From NCBI GenBank assembly GCA_049323435.1, contig JBMOMX010000013.1:82186-146185 (forward strand): 64,000 nt of DNA, given 5' to 3'. The DNA is from UBA11222 sp049323435. GTDB lineage: Bacteria; Pseudomonadota; Alphaproteobacteria; UBA11222. The notes beneath the pieces were generated by a model. It worked only from the letters and a program-made list of their open reading frames with translations, did no database searches and was not told the DNA's origin. Below are positions 56,264 to 64,000 of the stretch, in pieces. Within the stretch, counting starts at the first letter, position 1. The number at the start of each line of letters is the position of its first letter. Both the position numbers and the translations under genes were made by a program.

Positions 56264-57784
56264 ATGCAGGTTGATCCTGATTTTACTGCATTCACCAAAA
56301 CCTATGACGCCGGCGCGCCACAGGTGGTGTGGACCAATCTGGTCGCCGATCTGGATACGCCCGTATCGGTGATGCTAAAACTTGCGCATGGCCAGCCATA
56401 CAGTTTTCTGTTCGAGTCGGTTGAGGGCGGCGCCGCACGCGGGCGCTATTCGTTCATTGGCATGAAACCCGATCTGATCTGGCGCTGTTATGGCGCGCGC
56501 GCGGAAATCAACCGCAGGGCGCGCGTGGATCACAATGCGTGGGAGCCATGCGCGGAAGGTGCGCTGGAATCACTGCGCAGACTGGTGCGTGAAATGCGTG
56601 TTGATCTGCCTGCCAGCCTGCCGCCCATGGCGACCGGTCTGTTCGGGTATATGGGTTATGACATGGTGCGGCTGATGGAAAAACTGCCCGCGCCCAACCC
56701 CGACCCGCTTGGCCTGGCCGACAGTATTTTCATCCGCCCGTCGATCATGGTGATTTTTGACAGTGTGAAAGATATCCTCAGTGTGGTTACGCCGGTATGG
56801 CCACAGGAGGGCGTAAGCGCGCGCGCCGCGTACAACCAGGCTAACGAGCGGTTGAATGATGTGGTCGCAGATTTTGAAAAGCCGTTGCCGCATGGCGCAA
56901 ATTACCGGCTGGATAGCCTGACGCCTCTGCCCGAACCGCAATCCAATACGACACAGGCGGAATATCATGCGATGGTCGCACGGGCGAAGGAGTATATCGC
57001 CGCCGGGGATGTGTTTCAGGTCGTGCCCAGCCAGCGTTTTCGCATGCCGTTTGACTTGCCGCCGTTTGCGCTGTACCGCGCGCTGCGGCGGATCAACCCA
57101 TCGCCCTATATGAATTTTCTGGATTTTGGCGATTTCGCCATTGTCGGGTCCAGCCCGGAATTGCTGGTGCGGCTGCGCGATGATGTGGTGACCATTCGCC
57201 CCATTGCCGGTTCACGCCCGCGCGGCGCAACGCCCGAACAGGACGCCGCGATGGCGCATGATCTGATCACGGACGAAAAAGAACGCGCTGAACATTTGAT
57301 GCTGCTGGATTTGGGGCGCAATGATGTGGGGCGCGTGTCACAGATTGGCAGCGTCAAGGTCACCGGCCAGTTCATGACCGAATATTATTCGCATATCATT
57401 CATCTGGTGTCGAATGTTGAAGGCCTGATCGGCCCGGAATTTGATGCGATTACGGCCCTGTGCGCCGGCTTTCCGGCGGGCACCGTTAGCGGCGCGCCGA
57501 AAATACGGGCGATGGAAATCATTGACGAACTGGAAAAGGAAAAGCGCGGCGTTTATGCCGGATGCGTTGGCTATTTCTCCGCCAACGGATCAATGGATAA
57601 TTGCATCGCGCTGCGCACCGCCGTGGTCAAGGACAAGGTGGTTTATATTCAGGCGGGCGGCGGCGTCGTGATGGATAGCGACCCCGAAGCCGAATATCAG
57701 GAAACCATCACCAAGGCCAAGGCCATGGTGCGCGCCGCCGAAGAAGCCGTGCGATTTGCCTCCGCCGCAAAAAAAGGGCAGTAA
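56264..57784 (+). CDS. trpE: Anthranilate synthase component I
   Basis: A 506-residue chorismate-binding enzyme: N-terminal Trp-binding region (SFLFESVEGGAARGRYSFIG), then the catalytic core with FQVVPSQRFRMPF, PSPYMNFLDFGDFAIVGSSPELLVRL, PIAGSRPRGATPEQD, LMLLDLGRNDVGRVS, TVSGAPKIRAMEIIDELE and RTAVVKDKVVYIQAGGGVVMDSDPEAEYQET. With the glutaminase TrpG it makes anthranilate from chorismate. No trpG in the window; the stop is followed by a convergent nudC. Confidence 0.95.
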   Translation: MQVDPDFTAFTKTYDAGAPQVVWTNLVADLDTPVSVMLKLAHGQPYSFLFESVEGGAARGRYSFIGMKPDLIWRCYGARAEINRRARVDHNAWEPCAEGALESLRRLVREMRVDLPASLPPMATGLFGYMGYDMVRLMEKLPAPNPDPLGLADSIFIRPSIMVIFDSVKDILSVVTPVWPQEGVSARAAYNQANERLNDVVADFEKPLPHGANYRLDSLTPLPEPQSNTTQAEYHAMVARAKEYIAAGDVFQVVPSQRFRMPFDLPPFALYRALRRINPSPYMNFLDFGDFAIVGSSPELLVRLRDDVVTIRPIAGSRPRGATPEQDAAMAHDLITDEKERAEHLMLLDLGRNDVGRVSQIGSVKVTGQFMTEYYSHIIHLVSNVEGLIGPEFDAITALCAGFPAGTVSGAPKIRAMEIIDELEKEKRGVYAGCVGYFSANGSMDNCIALRTAVVKDKVVYIQAGGGVVMDSDPEAEYQETITKAKAMVRAAEEAVRFASAAKKGQ

Positions 57785-57842
57785 TGGCGGCGGCCCGCGC
57801 CTGTAACGGTGACGGCGCCGCCCTGCCGGATCATATTACAAT

Positions 57843-58781
57843 TTATCCGTACACGAATTTGCGTACCAGCTGGTGCGCAATGGCGAATGGGGGCGGGATC
57901 ATGACCTTGCCGTTGCCCCTGCCTTCCAGCGCATCGCGGAGATCGGCGCGGCTGACCCACAGGGCTTCTTCCAGCTCGATGCCGTCCACCTTGATTTCCT
58001 CATTGTCGGCCACCGCCGAACAGCCGATCATCAGCGACATCGGATAGGGCCAGGGCTGTGTGAACCGGTAGCTAACCGAAGACACGCGGCAGGCGGCCTC
58101 TTCAAACAGTTCGCGGGCCACCGCCTCTTCGATGCTTTCTCCCGGTTCGACAAAACCGGCCAGGGCGGAATACATGCCCTTGGGAAAAATTTTCTGGCGG
58201 CCCAGAAGCGCCTTGTCACCCAGTTCCGCCAGCATGATCACGACGGGATCGGTGCGCGGAAAATGCTGTGTCTTGCATTGCGGGCAGTCGCGGCGATAAC
58301 CGCCTTCGGCAATCACCGACGGCACGCCGCAGGCCGAACAGAATTTATGCGTACTGTGCCATTTCAACACCGATTTGGCCTGGGCCGCGATGGCGGCGTC
58401 CTGCGCGTCAATGCTCATGGCCAGCGCGCGCAGATCGCCAAATTCGCCAAAGCCTTTCAGCGGGCCCGACTTGCTTGGATCGCTGTCGCCGGGTAAATCA
58501 ATTGCAAAATAAGCCCGGTCCTTTTTGTCCAGTCCAAGAAACAGCACCGCAGCGCCGCCGGCCAGCGCATCGGCGAACATATCCGGCCGCATGAAACCCA
58601 CCTCGGGCGGCCCGCCGGGTTTGGCGGGCGGCAACGTGAAAACATTCTCCTTATACATGGGCAGCATAAAGCTGTCCTTGTGCAGCAGGCGTTGCGCCAG
58701 CCAGTCCGCATCGGTGCGCTTATGGCTAACCCTGTCCAGCGGGTTATTGGCGAAAATATTTGGATTTTGCGGCAATGCCAT
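57843..58781 (-). CDS. nudC: NAD(H) pyrophosphatase / RNA decapping enzyme
   Basis: A 312-residue NudC. It has an N-terminal domain, a four-Cys zinc ribbon (FCSACGVPSVIAEGGYRRDCPQC), then the Nudix box GFVEPGESIEEAVARELFEE and the NADH-specific SQPWPFP motif as TQPWPYPMS. It splits NADH into NMNH and AMP and removes NAD caps from RNA. Family length is usual. It lies convergent to trpE and upstream of nothing else on its strand. Confidence 0.93.
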   Translation of the reverse strand: MALPQNPNIFANNPLDRVSHKRTDADWLAQRLLHKDSFMLPMYKENVFTLPPAKPGGPPEVGFMRPDMFADALAGGAAVLFLGLDKKDRAYFAIDLPGDSDPSKSGPLKGFGEFGDLRALAMSIDAQDAAIAAQAKSVLKWHSTHKFCSACGVPSVIAEGGYRRDCPQCKTQHFPRTDPVVIMLAELGDKALLGRQKIFPKGMYSALAGFVEPGESIEEAVARELFEEAACRVSSVSYRFTQPWPYPMSLMIGCSAVADNEEIKVDGIELEEALWVSRADLRDALEGRGNGKVMIPPPFAIAHQLVRKFVYG

Positions 58782-58886
58782 GCGGCGATCTCCCCTGACT
58801 GTCCGGATTCGAATTGGAATTATCCAACTCTGGCACAGGCGCGGCCTTGCGGCAAGCCGGGGGAGATACCTATTTGCGGGGCCTGG

Positions 58887-61481
58887 TCAGGCCGCCGCCT
58901 GCAATTCCTGACCGTTGATGATCAGGCCCTTTTCACCGGCGCTGACATGCACATTTTCACCATCCTTGATGACGCCGGCCAGCAATTGCTCCGCCAACGG
59001 ATTTTGCAGTGCGCGTTGAATCACCCGCTTCAGCGGCCGTGCGCCATAGACCGGATCATACCCGGCATTGGCCAGCCAGGTGCGCGCCGCGTCGTCCAGG
59101 CTCAACGTGATTTTGCGCGCCGCCAGCAGGCCCAGCAGGGCGCCGATCTGGATAGTCACAATGGCATCCATCTGCGCACGGGTAAGCCGGTTGAACAGAA
59201 TGATTTCATCCAGCCGGTTAAGAAATTCGGGACGGAAATTATTCCGCACCACTTCCATAACCTGTGCGCGCGCGCTTTCCGCCGGTTCTGAATCCTTCAG
59301 CGCCGCCAGATATTCCGAACCCAGATTGGAGGTCAGAATGATGATGGTGTTTTTGAAATCCACCGTGCGGCCCTGGCCGTCGGTCAGACGGCCATCATCC
59401 AGCACCTGCAACAGAATGTTGAAAACATCGGGATGCGCCTTTTCGACCTCGTCGAACAGCAGCACCTGATAGGGCCGCCGCCGCACAGATTCGGTCAGCG
59501 CCCCGCCTTCATCATAACCGACATAACCGGGCGGTGCGCCGATCAGGCGCGAAACCGAATGTTTTTCCATATATTCCGACATATCCATGCGCAGGATCGC
59601 ATTTTCATCGTCGAACAGGAATTGCGCCAGCGTTTTGGTCAGTTCGGTTTTGCCAACGCCGGTCGGCCCCAGAAACAGAAACGACCCGATAGGGCGGCGC
59701 GGATCCTGCAAGCCCGCGCGCGAACGGCGCACCGCATGCGCAACCGCGCGCAGCGCATCGTCCTGACCGACCACGCGTTCGCGCAATTTGTCTTCCATCG
59801 CCAGCAGCTTGTCGCGTTCACCCGCCAGCATCTTGTCAACCGGAATACCTGTCCAGCGCGACACAATGCCCGCAATATGTTCATCCGTAACGGCCTCTTC
59901 CAGGCTGGCCTGGTCGCCCGCGGCATCGGCGGCGCGCAATTTTTCCTCAAGGCCTGGTATCACGCCATAGGCGATTTCGCCGGCGCGCGCCAGATCCCCG
60001 GCGCGCTGCGCCTGTTGCAGGTCGCTGCGCGCCTGATCGAGTTGCTCCTTGATTTTTTGCGCATCGGCGAGTTGCGCTTTTTCCGACTGCCAGCGCGCAG
60101 TAAGCGCGGCGGAATCTTCTTCCAGCCCCGCCAGTTCATTCTGCAGCTTTGCAAGCCGGTCGATGGACGCCGGGTCGGTTTCCTTGCGCAGCGCCTCGCG
60201 TTCGATTTTCAATTGCAGAATGCGCCGGTCCAGTTCATCAAGCTCTTCCGGTTTGGAATCAATTTCCATGCGTAACCGGCTGGCGGCTTCGTCCACCAGA
60301 TCAATCGCCTTGTCGGGCAGGAAACGGTCTGAAATATACCGGTTCGACAGCGACGCCGCCGCCACGATCGCCGCATCGCTGATGCGCACCCCGTGATGCA
60401 GCTCGTATTTTTCCTTCAGGCCGCGCAGGATCGAGACGGTGTCTTCGACGGTCGGCTCGCTCACAAACACGGGCTGAAACCGCCGCGCCAGCGCCGCGTC
60501 TTTTTCCACATGCTTGCGATATTCATTCAATGTGGTGGCGCCGATACAATGCAGTTCGCCGCGCGCCAATGCCGGTTTCAGCAGATTGGAAGCGTCCATA
60601 GACCCTTCCGCCGCGCCCGCGCCGACAATGGTGTGCATCTCGTCGATGAACAGCACCACTTCGCCGGCCGCTGCGGTGATTTCCTGCAATACCGATTTCA
60701 GACGTTCCTCAAATTCGCCGCGATATTTCGCGCCCGCGATCAGGGCGCCCATATCAAGCGCCATCAGCTTTTTATCTTTCAGGCTTTCGGGCACATCGCC
60801 ATTGATAATGCGCTGCGCCAGGCCTTCGATGATCGCGGTCTTGCCAACACCGGGTTCGCCAATCAGCACCGGATTGTTTTTTGTGCGGCGGGACAGAACC
60901 TGGATAGTTCTGCGGATTTCTTCGTCACGCCCGATCACCGGATCGACTTTGCCATCGCGCGCCGCCTGGGTCAGGTCACGGGCATATTTCTTCAACGCCT
61001 CGAAACTGTCTTCCGCCGAAGCGCTGTCCGCCGTGCGGCCTTTGCGCATTTCATTGATGGCGCGATTGAGATTTTCGGCCGTCACGCCGGCGGCCTGAAG
61101 AATGGCCGGGGCCTCGCCGCCTTTGACCAGCATCACCGCCTGCAGCAGCCGCTCTGCGGTTACGAATGCGTCACCGGCTTTTTTGGAAAGGTCTTCGGCC
61201 TGCTCAAACAGCTTTACCAGCGGTTGGCTCATATGCAGCTGGCCCGCGCCCGGGCCGGTCGCACTGGCCAGTTTCGCAAGCGCCTTTTCCGCGCCCTGCC
61301 TGGCCAGATCGGGATTGCCGCCGGCCTTGCGGATTAAATTCGCCGCCAAACCATCGGCGTCATCCAACAGAACCTTCAGCATATGTTCGGGGGTAAACTG
61401 GCCATGGCCGCTGCGGCTGGCCAAGGTCTGACCTGCCTGGATCAGGCCACGGGAACGTTCGGTATATTTATCAAATTGCAT
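58887..61481 (-). CDS. clpB: ATP-dependent disaggregase ClpB
   Basis: An 864-residue Hsp100 protein. It has the N-domain (KYTERSRGLIQAGQTLASRSGHGQFTPEHMLKVLL), AAA-1 with Walker A GEPGVGKT, the middle coiled-coil propeller (ELDELDRRILQLKIEREALRKETD ... LADAQKIKEQLDQARSDLQQAQ), and AAA-2 with Walker A GPTGVGKTELTKTLA. The VEKAHPDVFNILLQVLDDGR segment is also intact. With DnaK it rescues aggregated proteins. I do not see a clear heat-shock promoter in the 200 bp upstream. Confidence 0.96.
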   Translation of the reverse strand: MQFDKYTERSRGLIQAGQTLASRSGHGQFTPEHMLKVLLDDADGLAANLIRKAGGNPDLARQGAEKALAKLASATGPGAGQLHMSQPLVKLFEQAEDLSKKAGDAFVTAERLLQAVMLVKGGEAPAILQAAGVTAENLNRAINEMRKGRTADSASAEDSFEALKKYARDLTQAARDGKVDPVIGRDEEIRRTIQVLSRRTKNNPVLIGEPGVGKTAIIEGLAQRIINGDVPESLKDKKLMALDMGALIAGAKYRGEFEERLKSVLQEITAAAGEVVLFIDEMHTIVGAGAAEGSMDASNLLKPALARGELHCIGATTLNEYRKHVEKDAALARRFQPVFVSEPTVEDTVSILRGLKEKYELHHGVRISDAAIVAAASLSNRYISDRFLPDKAIDLVDEAASRLRMEIDSKPEELDELDRRILQLKIEREALRKETDPASIDRLAKLQNELAGLEEDSAALTARWQSEKAQLADAQKIKEQLDQARSDLQQAQRAGDLARAGEIAYGVIPGLEEKLRAADAAGDQASLEEAVTDEHIAGIVSRWTGIPVDKMLAGERDKLLAMEDKLRERVVGQDDALRAVAHAVRRSRAGLQDPRRPIGSFLFLGPTGVGKTELTKTLAQFLFDDENAILRMDMSEYMEKHSVSRLIGAPPGYVGYDEGGALTESVRRRPYQVLLFDEVEKAHPDVFNILLQVLDDGRLTDGQGRTVDFKNTIIILTSNLGSEYLAALKDSEPAESARAQVMEVVRNNFRPEFLNRLDEIILFNRLTRAQMDAIVTIQIGALLGLLAARKITLSLDDAARTWLANAGYDPVYGARPLKRVIQRALQNPLAEQLLAGVIKDGENVHVSAGEKGLIINGQELQAAA

Positions 61482-61577
61482 CTGACACCTCTCAAGCGCG
61501 TATGCCCTTCACGGCTGAAAAACCGCGAATCTGGACCCCCGTTTCAGAGCTGTCCGGCAACGCCTCATTGCACCAAA

Positions 61578-61610
61578 GCGGCACGGCCTTTTAAAAAGCG
61601 CCGTACCGCA
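61578..61610. terminator. Stem-loop between the DUF4167 gene and clpB
   Basis: GCGGCACGGC and GCGCCGTACCGC form an imperfect stem around CTTTTAAAAA. It lies after the DUF4167 stop (61686) and about 100 bp before clpB, both on the minus strand, so it probably ends the upstream transcript. The A/T-rich loop also allows a bidirectional reading. Confidence 0.45.
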
Positions 61611-61685
61611 CACGATCTTATTTAGGTTGCCAGAACGCCAGGCACAAGACCGTGACGCAAGATAAAATTTCCGCCGGGGACAGGC

Positions 61686-62195
61686 TCAGGCCGTGCCGGC
61701 CGTGCTCTCTTCAAGACCTGCTTCGGCGGCCTGCTCCGGCGCGGTGGTGCGCATGCCGTCATCATAGCCCGGCTCCGCCGATTGCTCGCCAGCCTCCAGA
61801 ACATTTTCCTGATTTGGCAGGCGGCGGTTTCCGGGATTGCGGGCATTTTCGCGTTCGCGTGAGGCGGCCTGCGCCTGATTGGCCGCGGCCAGCAGGCGGT
61901 AATAATGCTCCGCATGCTGCAAATAATTTTCAGCGCCGACATGATCGCCCTGGGAATTGGCGTCGCGCGCCAGATTTTGATATTTTTCATAAATATGCGC
62001 AACGGTGCCGCGAATTTTAATGTCCGGGCCATTGCTGTCCAGGGTGCGGTTGAGATTGACAATTTCCCCGCGGCCTGCCCCCAATCCGCCATTGCCGCTG
62101 CTGCTGCCGCCACCGCCTCCGCTGATATGGGGTTTGCCCCGCCCGCGGCCGCGTGAGCGCTGCTTGTTCATGCCGCCTTGCTGCACGGGTCTCAT
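61686..62195 (-). CDS. DUF4167 domain protein
   Basis: A 169-residue protein starting MRPVQQGGMNKQRSRGRGRG, then a Gly/Ser linker, then the DUF4167 core (NLNRTLDSNGPDIKIRGTVAHIYEKYQNLARDANSQGDHVGAENYLQHAEHYYRLLAAANQAQ) and an acidic tail. This domain is a small alphaproteobacterial signature family, usually next to prmC and clpB. The basic N-terminus suggests RNA or ribosome contact, which is an inference. I placed the start at the family start Met (62195). Confidence 0.9.
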   Translation of the reverse strand: MRPVQQGGMNKQRSRGRGRGKPHISGGGGGSSSGNGGLGAGRGEIVNLNRTLDSNGPDIKIRGTVAHIYEKYQNLARDANSQGDHVGAENYLQHAEHYYRLLAAANQAQAASRERENARNPGNRRLPNQENVLEAGEQSAEPGYDDGMRTTAPEQAAEAGLEESTAGTA

Positions 62196-62613
62196 GCGGC
62201 GGTTAACTCCTGCATCACCTGCATCAACTGCATCACTTTCACCATAGGTACACACTCTCCCTAAATTTCGGCCTTTAACACCTGCCGCTAAATCAACTTC
62301 AGGAACAGCCCATAAAAACGGCCCGTCCAAGAGCGCTGGCGCAAACGGGCTTTCTTGACGCCGTTGGCACACAAGCAAAAAATATCACGCAAGTTCCGGT
62401 TTCAGCCCTGTTCCCCGAATGAAACGCCGCCCATGGAAGTCAATCACCTCTTTCCGGGCGGCACCAGCACACCGTCTTCTGACGCGGTCCGGCCTGGATA
62501 CCCATTCCGGAACAATATGCATGCCGCGACAGCATCGGATAGCAGCGAGAGCATTCAATACTCAATCGCTGGGAGCATGATAGCCGCTTACGCGACAGAT
62601 TCCTAGAATAATC

Positions 62614-63492
62614 TTACTGCCCGGATCGGGGCCCAAACCGGCCAGCCACTGCTCTTTCCAAGCCGCCCAAATCACGATAGCGGTGCTGCCGGTCAATCCC
62701 GGCCTTTGAAAAAAGCCGCTGCACGTCCCCGGCCTGCCCGGCGCCCGTTTCCAGGATCGCCCATCCTCCCGGCGTCAGCAAGTCTGCCAGTGAAATAGTT
62801 ATTATCCGGTAAAAATCCAGCCCATCCGCGCCGCCTGCCAGGGCGCCAAAAGGGTCAAAACAGCTTACTTCCGGCGCCAGTCCCGCAATGACGGCATTCT
62901 CGATATAAGGCGGATTGGAGATCACCAGATCAAATGGCCGCACCAGCTGCGCTGTCCAGCCTGGATGCCGCACATCGCACAGTGCAAACTGCGCGCGTTC
63001 AGACAAGCCCAGTCGCAAAGCATTGCCCCGCGCCACATCCAGCGCACCCGTGGAAATATCTATGCCCAAACCCTGTGCGCGGGGCAGTTCCGACAAGAGC
63101 GCCAGCAGCAGGCATCCGCTTCCGGTTCCGATATCGAGGATGCGCAAAGCACGGGCGCGATCTGCAATAAGCTCCATTGCCGCGCTGATCAGGGTTTCGC
63201 TGTCTGCGCGCGGGTCGAGCGTGTCCGGTGTTATCTCAAATTCCAGACTCCAGAATTCGCGCCGCCCCAGAATACGCGACACCGGTTCACGCGCAAGCCG
63301 GCGCGCGATCATGGCGGTGAATTTCTCGGCCTGGACCTGCGGCAGTTCGGCGTCAGGTTCGCGGATCATGGCTTCGAGAGACAAACCAGTCGCTGCCGAT
63401 AGCAGTAAGCGCGCATCCAGCCGCGCCTGTTCCACGCCCACCGCCTGTAACCGCGCCGCCGCCATGCGCAGCGCACCGTCAATAGCAGGCAT
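62614..63492 (-). CDS. prmC: Release-factor glutamine methyltransferase
   Basis: A 292-residue PrmC/HemK. The N-terminal helical domain (GALRMAAARLQAVGVEQARLDARLLLSAATGLS) is followed by an SAM-binding fold with ILDIGTGSGCLLLALLSELP and the catalytic NPPY in VISNPPYIENAVIAGL. It methylates the Gln of the GGQ loop in RF1/RF2. The start ATG shares its A with the stop TGA of the antitoxin gene upstream, so the two are coupled. From 62196 to 62613 I see no gene. Confidence 0.93.
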   Translation of the reverse strand: MPAIDGALRMAAARLQAVGVEQARLDARLLLSAATGLSLEAMIREPDAELPQVQAEKFTAMIARRLAREPVSRILGRREFWSLEFEITPDTLDPRADSETLISAAMELIADRARALRILDIGTGSGCLLLALLSELPRAQGLGIDISTGALDVARGNALRLGLSERAQFALCDVRHPGWTAQLVRPFDLVISNPPYIENAVIAGLAPEVSCFDPFGALAGGADGLDFYRIITISLADLLTPGGWAILETGAGQAGDVQRLFSKAGIDRQHRYRDLGGLERAVAGRFGPRSGQ

Positions 63493-63797
63493 CAGGAATG
63501 AATGGGCTGCGCAACCAGCCGCACTCCGAGTGCTGCGCAAACACGGCTAACCGTATCGAAACGCGGAGCGCTATCTGGCCGCAACGCTTTATACAGGGCT
63601 TCGCGCGTGATGCCGGCCGATCTGGCTATCTCGGTCATCCCGCGCGCGCGCGCGATGTCGCCCAACGCCGCCGCCAGTAAGGCCGCATTGTTCGTTTCCA
63701 GAATATCGGTCAGGTAAGCAGCAATGGCCACCTCACTATCAAGGTAAGGCATTGCGTCGAACTCGGGCAGATCGGCTGCTTTAATGCGTTTGGGCAT
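63492..63797 (-). CDS. Solo XRE antitoxin coupled to prmC
   Basis: A 101-residue antidote-family protein: PEFDAMPYLDSEVAIAAYLTDILETNNAALLAAALGDIARARGMTEIARSAGITREALYKALRPDSAPRFDTVSRVCAALGVRLVAQ. The HTH is near residues 50-75. There is no toxin gene upstream; only RALAALLE and a stop can be read in the minus strand before its start, then a repeat. Its stop overlaps the prmC start (TGATG). Confidence 0.85.
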   Translation of the reverse strand: MPKRIKAADLPEFDAMPYLDSEVAIAAYLTDILETNNAALLAAALGDIARARGMTEIARSAGITREALYKALRPDSAPRFDTVSRVCAALGVRLVAQPIHS

Positions 63798-63799
63798 GT

Positions 63800-63842
63800 C
63801 TTTTTCCTCTGGTCATTCCAGCAACGCCGCCAGCGCCCTTTA
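63800..63842 (-). pseudogene. Possible toxin 3' scrap upstream of the solo antitoxin
   Basis: The minus strand reads a stop, then RALAALLE and TGA at about 63814, followed by GAGGAAAAAG and the antitoxin ATG. Toxins of this family end in a similar helix (LAEEL..). Eight codons cannot prove homology; the reading rests on position. Confidence 0.3.
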
Positions 63843-63848
63843 GACCAT

Positions 63849-63976
63849 TTTGTGACCTGACTGAATCGCCTTTGCCCTCCCCCTCACCCTGACCCTCTCC
63901 CCCGAGGGGAGAGGGAAACTCGCCCGGAACTCATATCTCCCTCTCCCCTTGGGGGAGAGGGCCGGGGTGAGGGGGC
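63849..63976. repeat. Intergenic hairpin repeat, right edge
   Basis: CATTTTGTGACCTGACTGAA (63849-63868) is the inverted relative of the tail at 41022-41040. It is followed by CCCTCACCCTGACCCTCTCC and CCCGAGGGGAGAGGG, then CCCTCTCCCCTTGGGGGAG, AGGGCCGGGGTGAGGGGG. The two halves form a long stem of about 35 bp. This type of repeat is common between genes in GC-rich proteobacteria. No gene lies between 63843 and 64000. Confidence 0.7.
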
Positions 63977-64000
63977 GGTGAATTCGGGAAGCGGCCTGAT

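Noticed and set aside
61482..61577. Heat-shock (sigma-32) promoter for clpB
   Set aside because: I could not find a convincing CTTGAA / CCCCAT pair at proper spacing in the upstream region.
62355..62606. 83-codon plus-strand frame between DUF4167 and prmC
   Set aside because: No ribosome-binding site, no similarity, low-complexity composition; treated as intergenic.

Overview
The window is chromosomal DNA of an alphaproteobacterium that I cannot place to genus. Supporting signs are a divergent ethylmalonyl-CoA pathway pair (ccrA / ethylmalonyl-CoA mutase), a pyrB operon with a degenerate second dihydroorotase, a DUF4167 gene beside clpB and prmC, CoxD/CoxE/XdhC-type molybdenum hydroxylase maturation genes, and GC-rich DNA with long antisense open frames.

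Layout. 1-2.4 kb: end of hisS, then two complete toxin-antitoxin (TA) pairs and the wreck of a third. 2.4-13.7 kb: enoyl-CoA hydratase, a sulfate ABC importer (binding protein, CysT, CysW, CysA), gpmA, a sirtuin, and a five-gene molybdenum-enzyme maturation operon. 13.8-20.7 kb: tRNA-Thr(TGT) with an integrated 6.8 kb element bounded by a 46-bp repeat of the tRNA 3' half; it holds integrase, primase/ATPase, SSB, HTH and DUF5681 genes but no virion genes. 20.7-22.7 kb: debris (NotI-like endonuclease fragment, AT-rich S51 peptidase, flavin monooxygenase remnant). 22.6-27.2 kb: a complete ptxABCDE phosphite uptake and oxidation operon behind a four-unit Pho-box-like array. 27.4-35.3 kb: an HPF-cold-shock fusion under an FNR/FixK-type box, LemA/TPM proteins, recQ, an ABC-F ATPase. 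35.1-39.3 kb: a rearranged stretch in which the 3' end of the ABC-F gene, TA genes and the 3' end of a BKACE gene recur. 39.4-46.9 kb: CoA-transferase, PAS protein, ecm/ccrA, a RelBE-like pair flanked by a copy of the ccrA 3' end, and a TauD-type dioxygenase. 46.9-49.9 kb: truncated acetyltransferase, arrays of hairpin repeats, a captured 231-bp piece of the pyrB-linked dihydroorotase gene, a HEPN-like protein gene and a truncated rpiA. 50.1-64 kb: pyrB, dihydroorotase homologue, plsY, dprA, ppiD, trpE, nudC, clpB, DUF4167, prmC and a solo antitoxin.

How it works together. The core is housekeeping, with central-carbon (ethylmalonyl-CoA), sulfur and phosphorus acquisition genes. Accessory DNA sits mostly at gene 3' ends: the tRNA, ccrA, ABC-F and BKACE genes all have duplicated 3' ends next to foreign or addiction genes. 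Several TA loci are decayed, usually with the toxin broken and the antitoxin intact. Three TA promoters are placed so that transcription should begin at or within a few bases of the start codon. Short hairpin repeats lie at many of the points where genes are broken.
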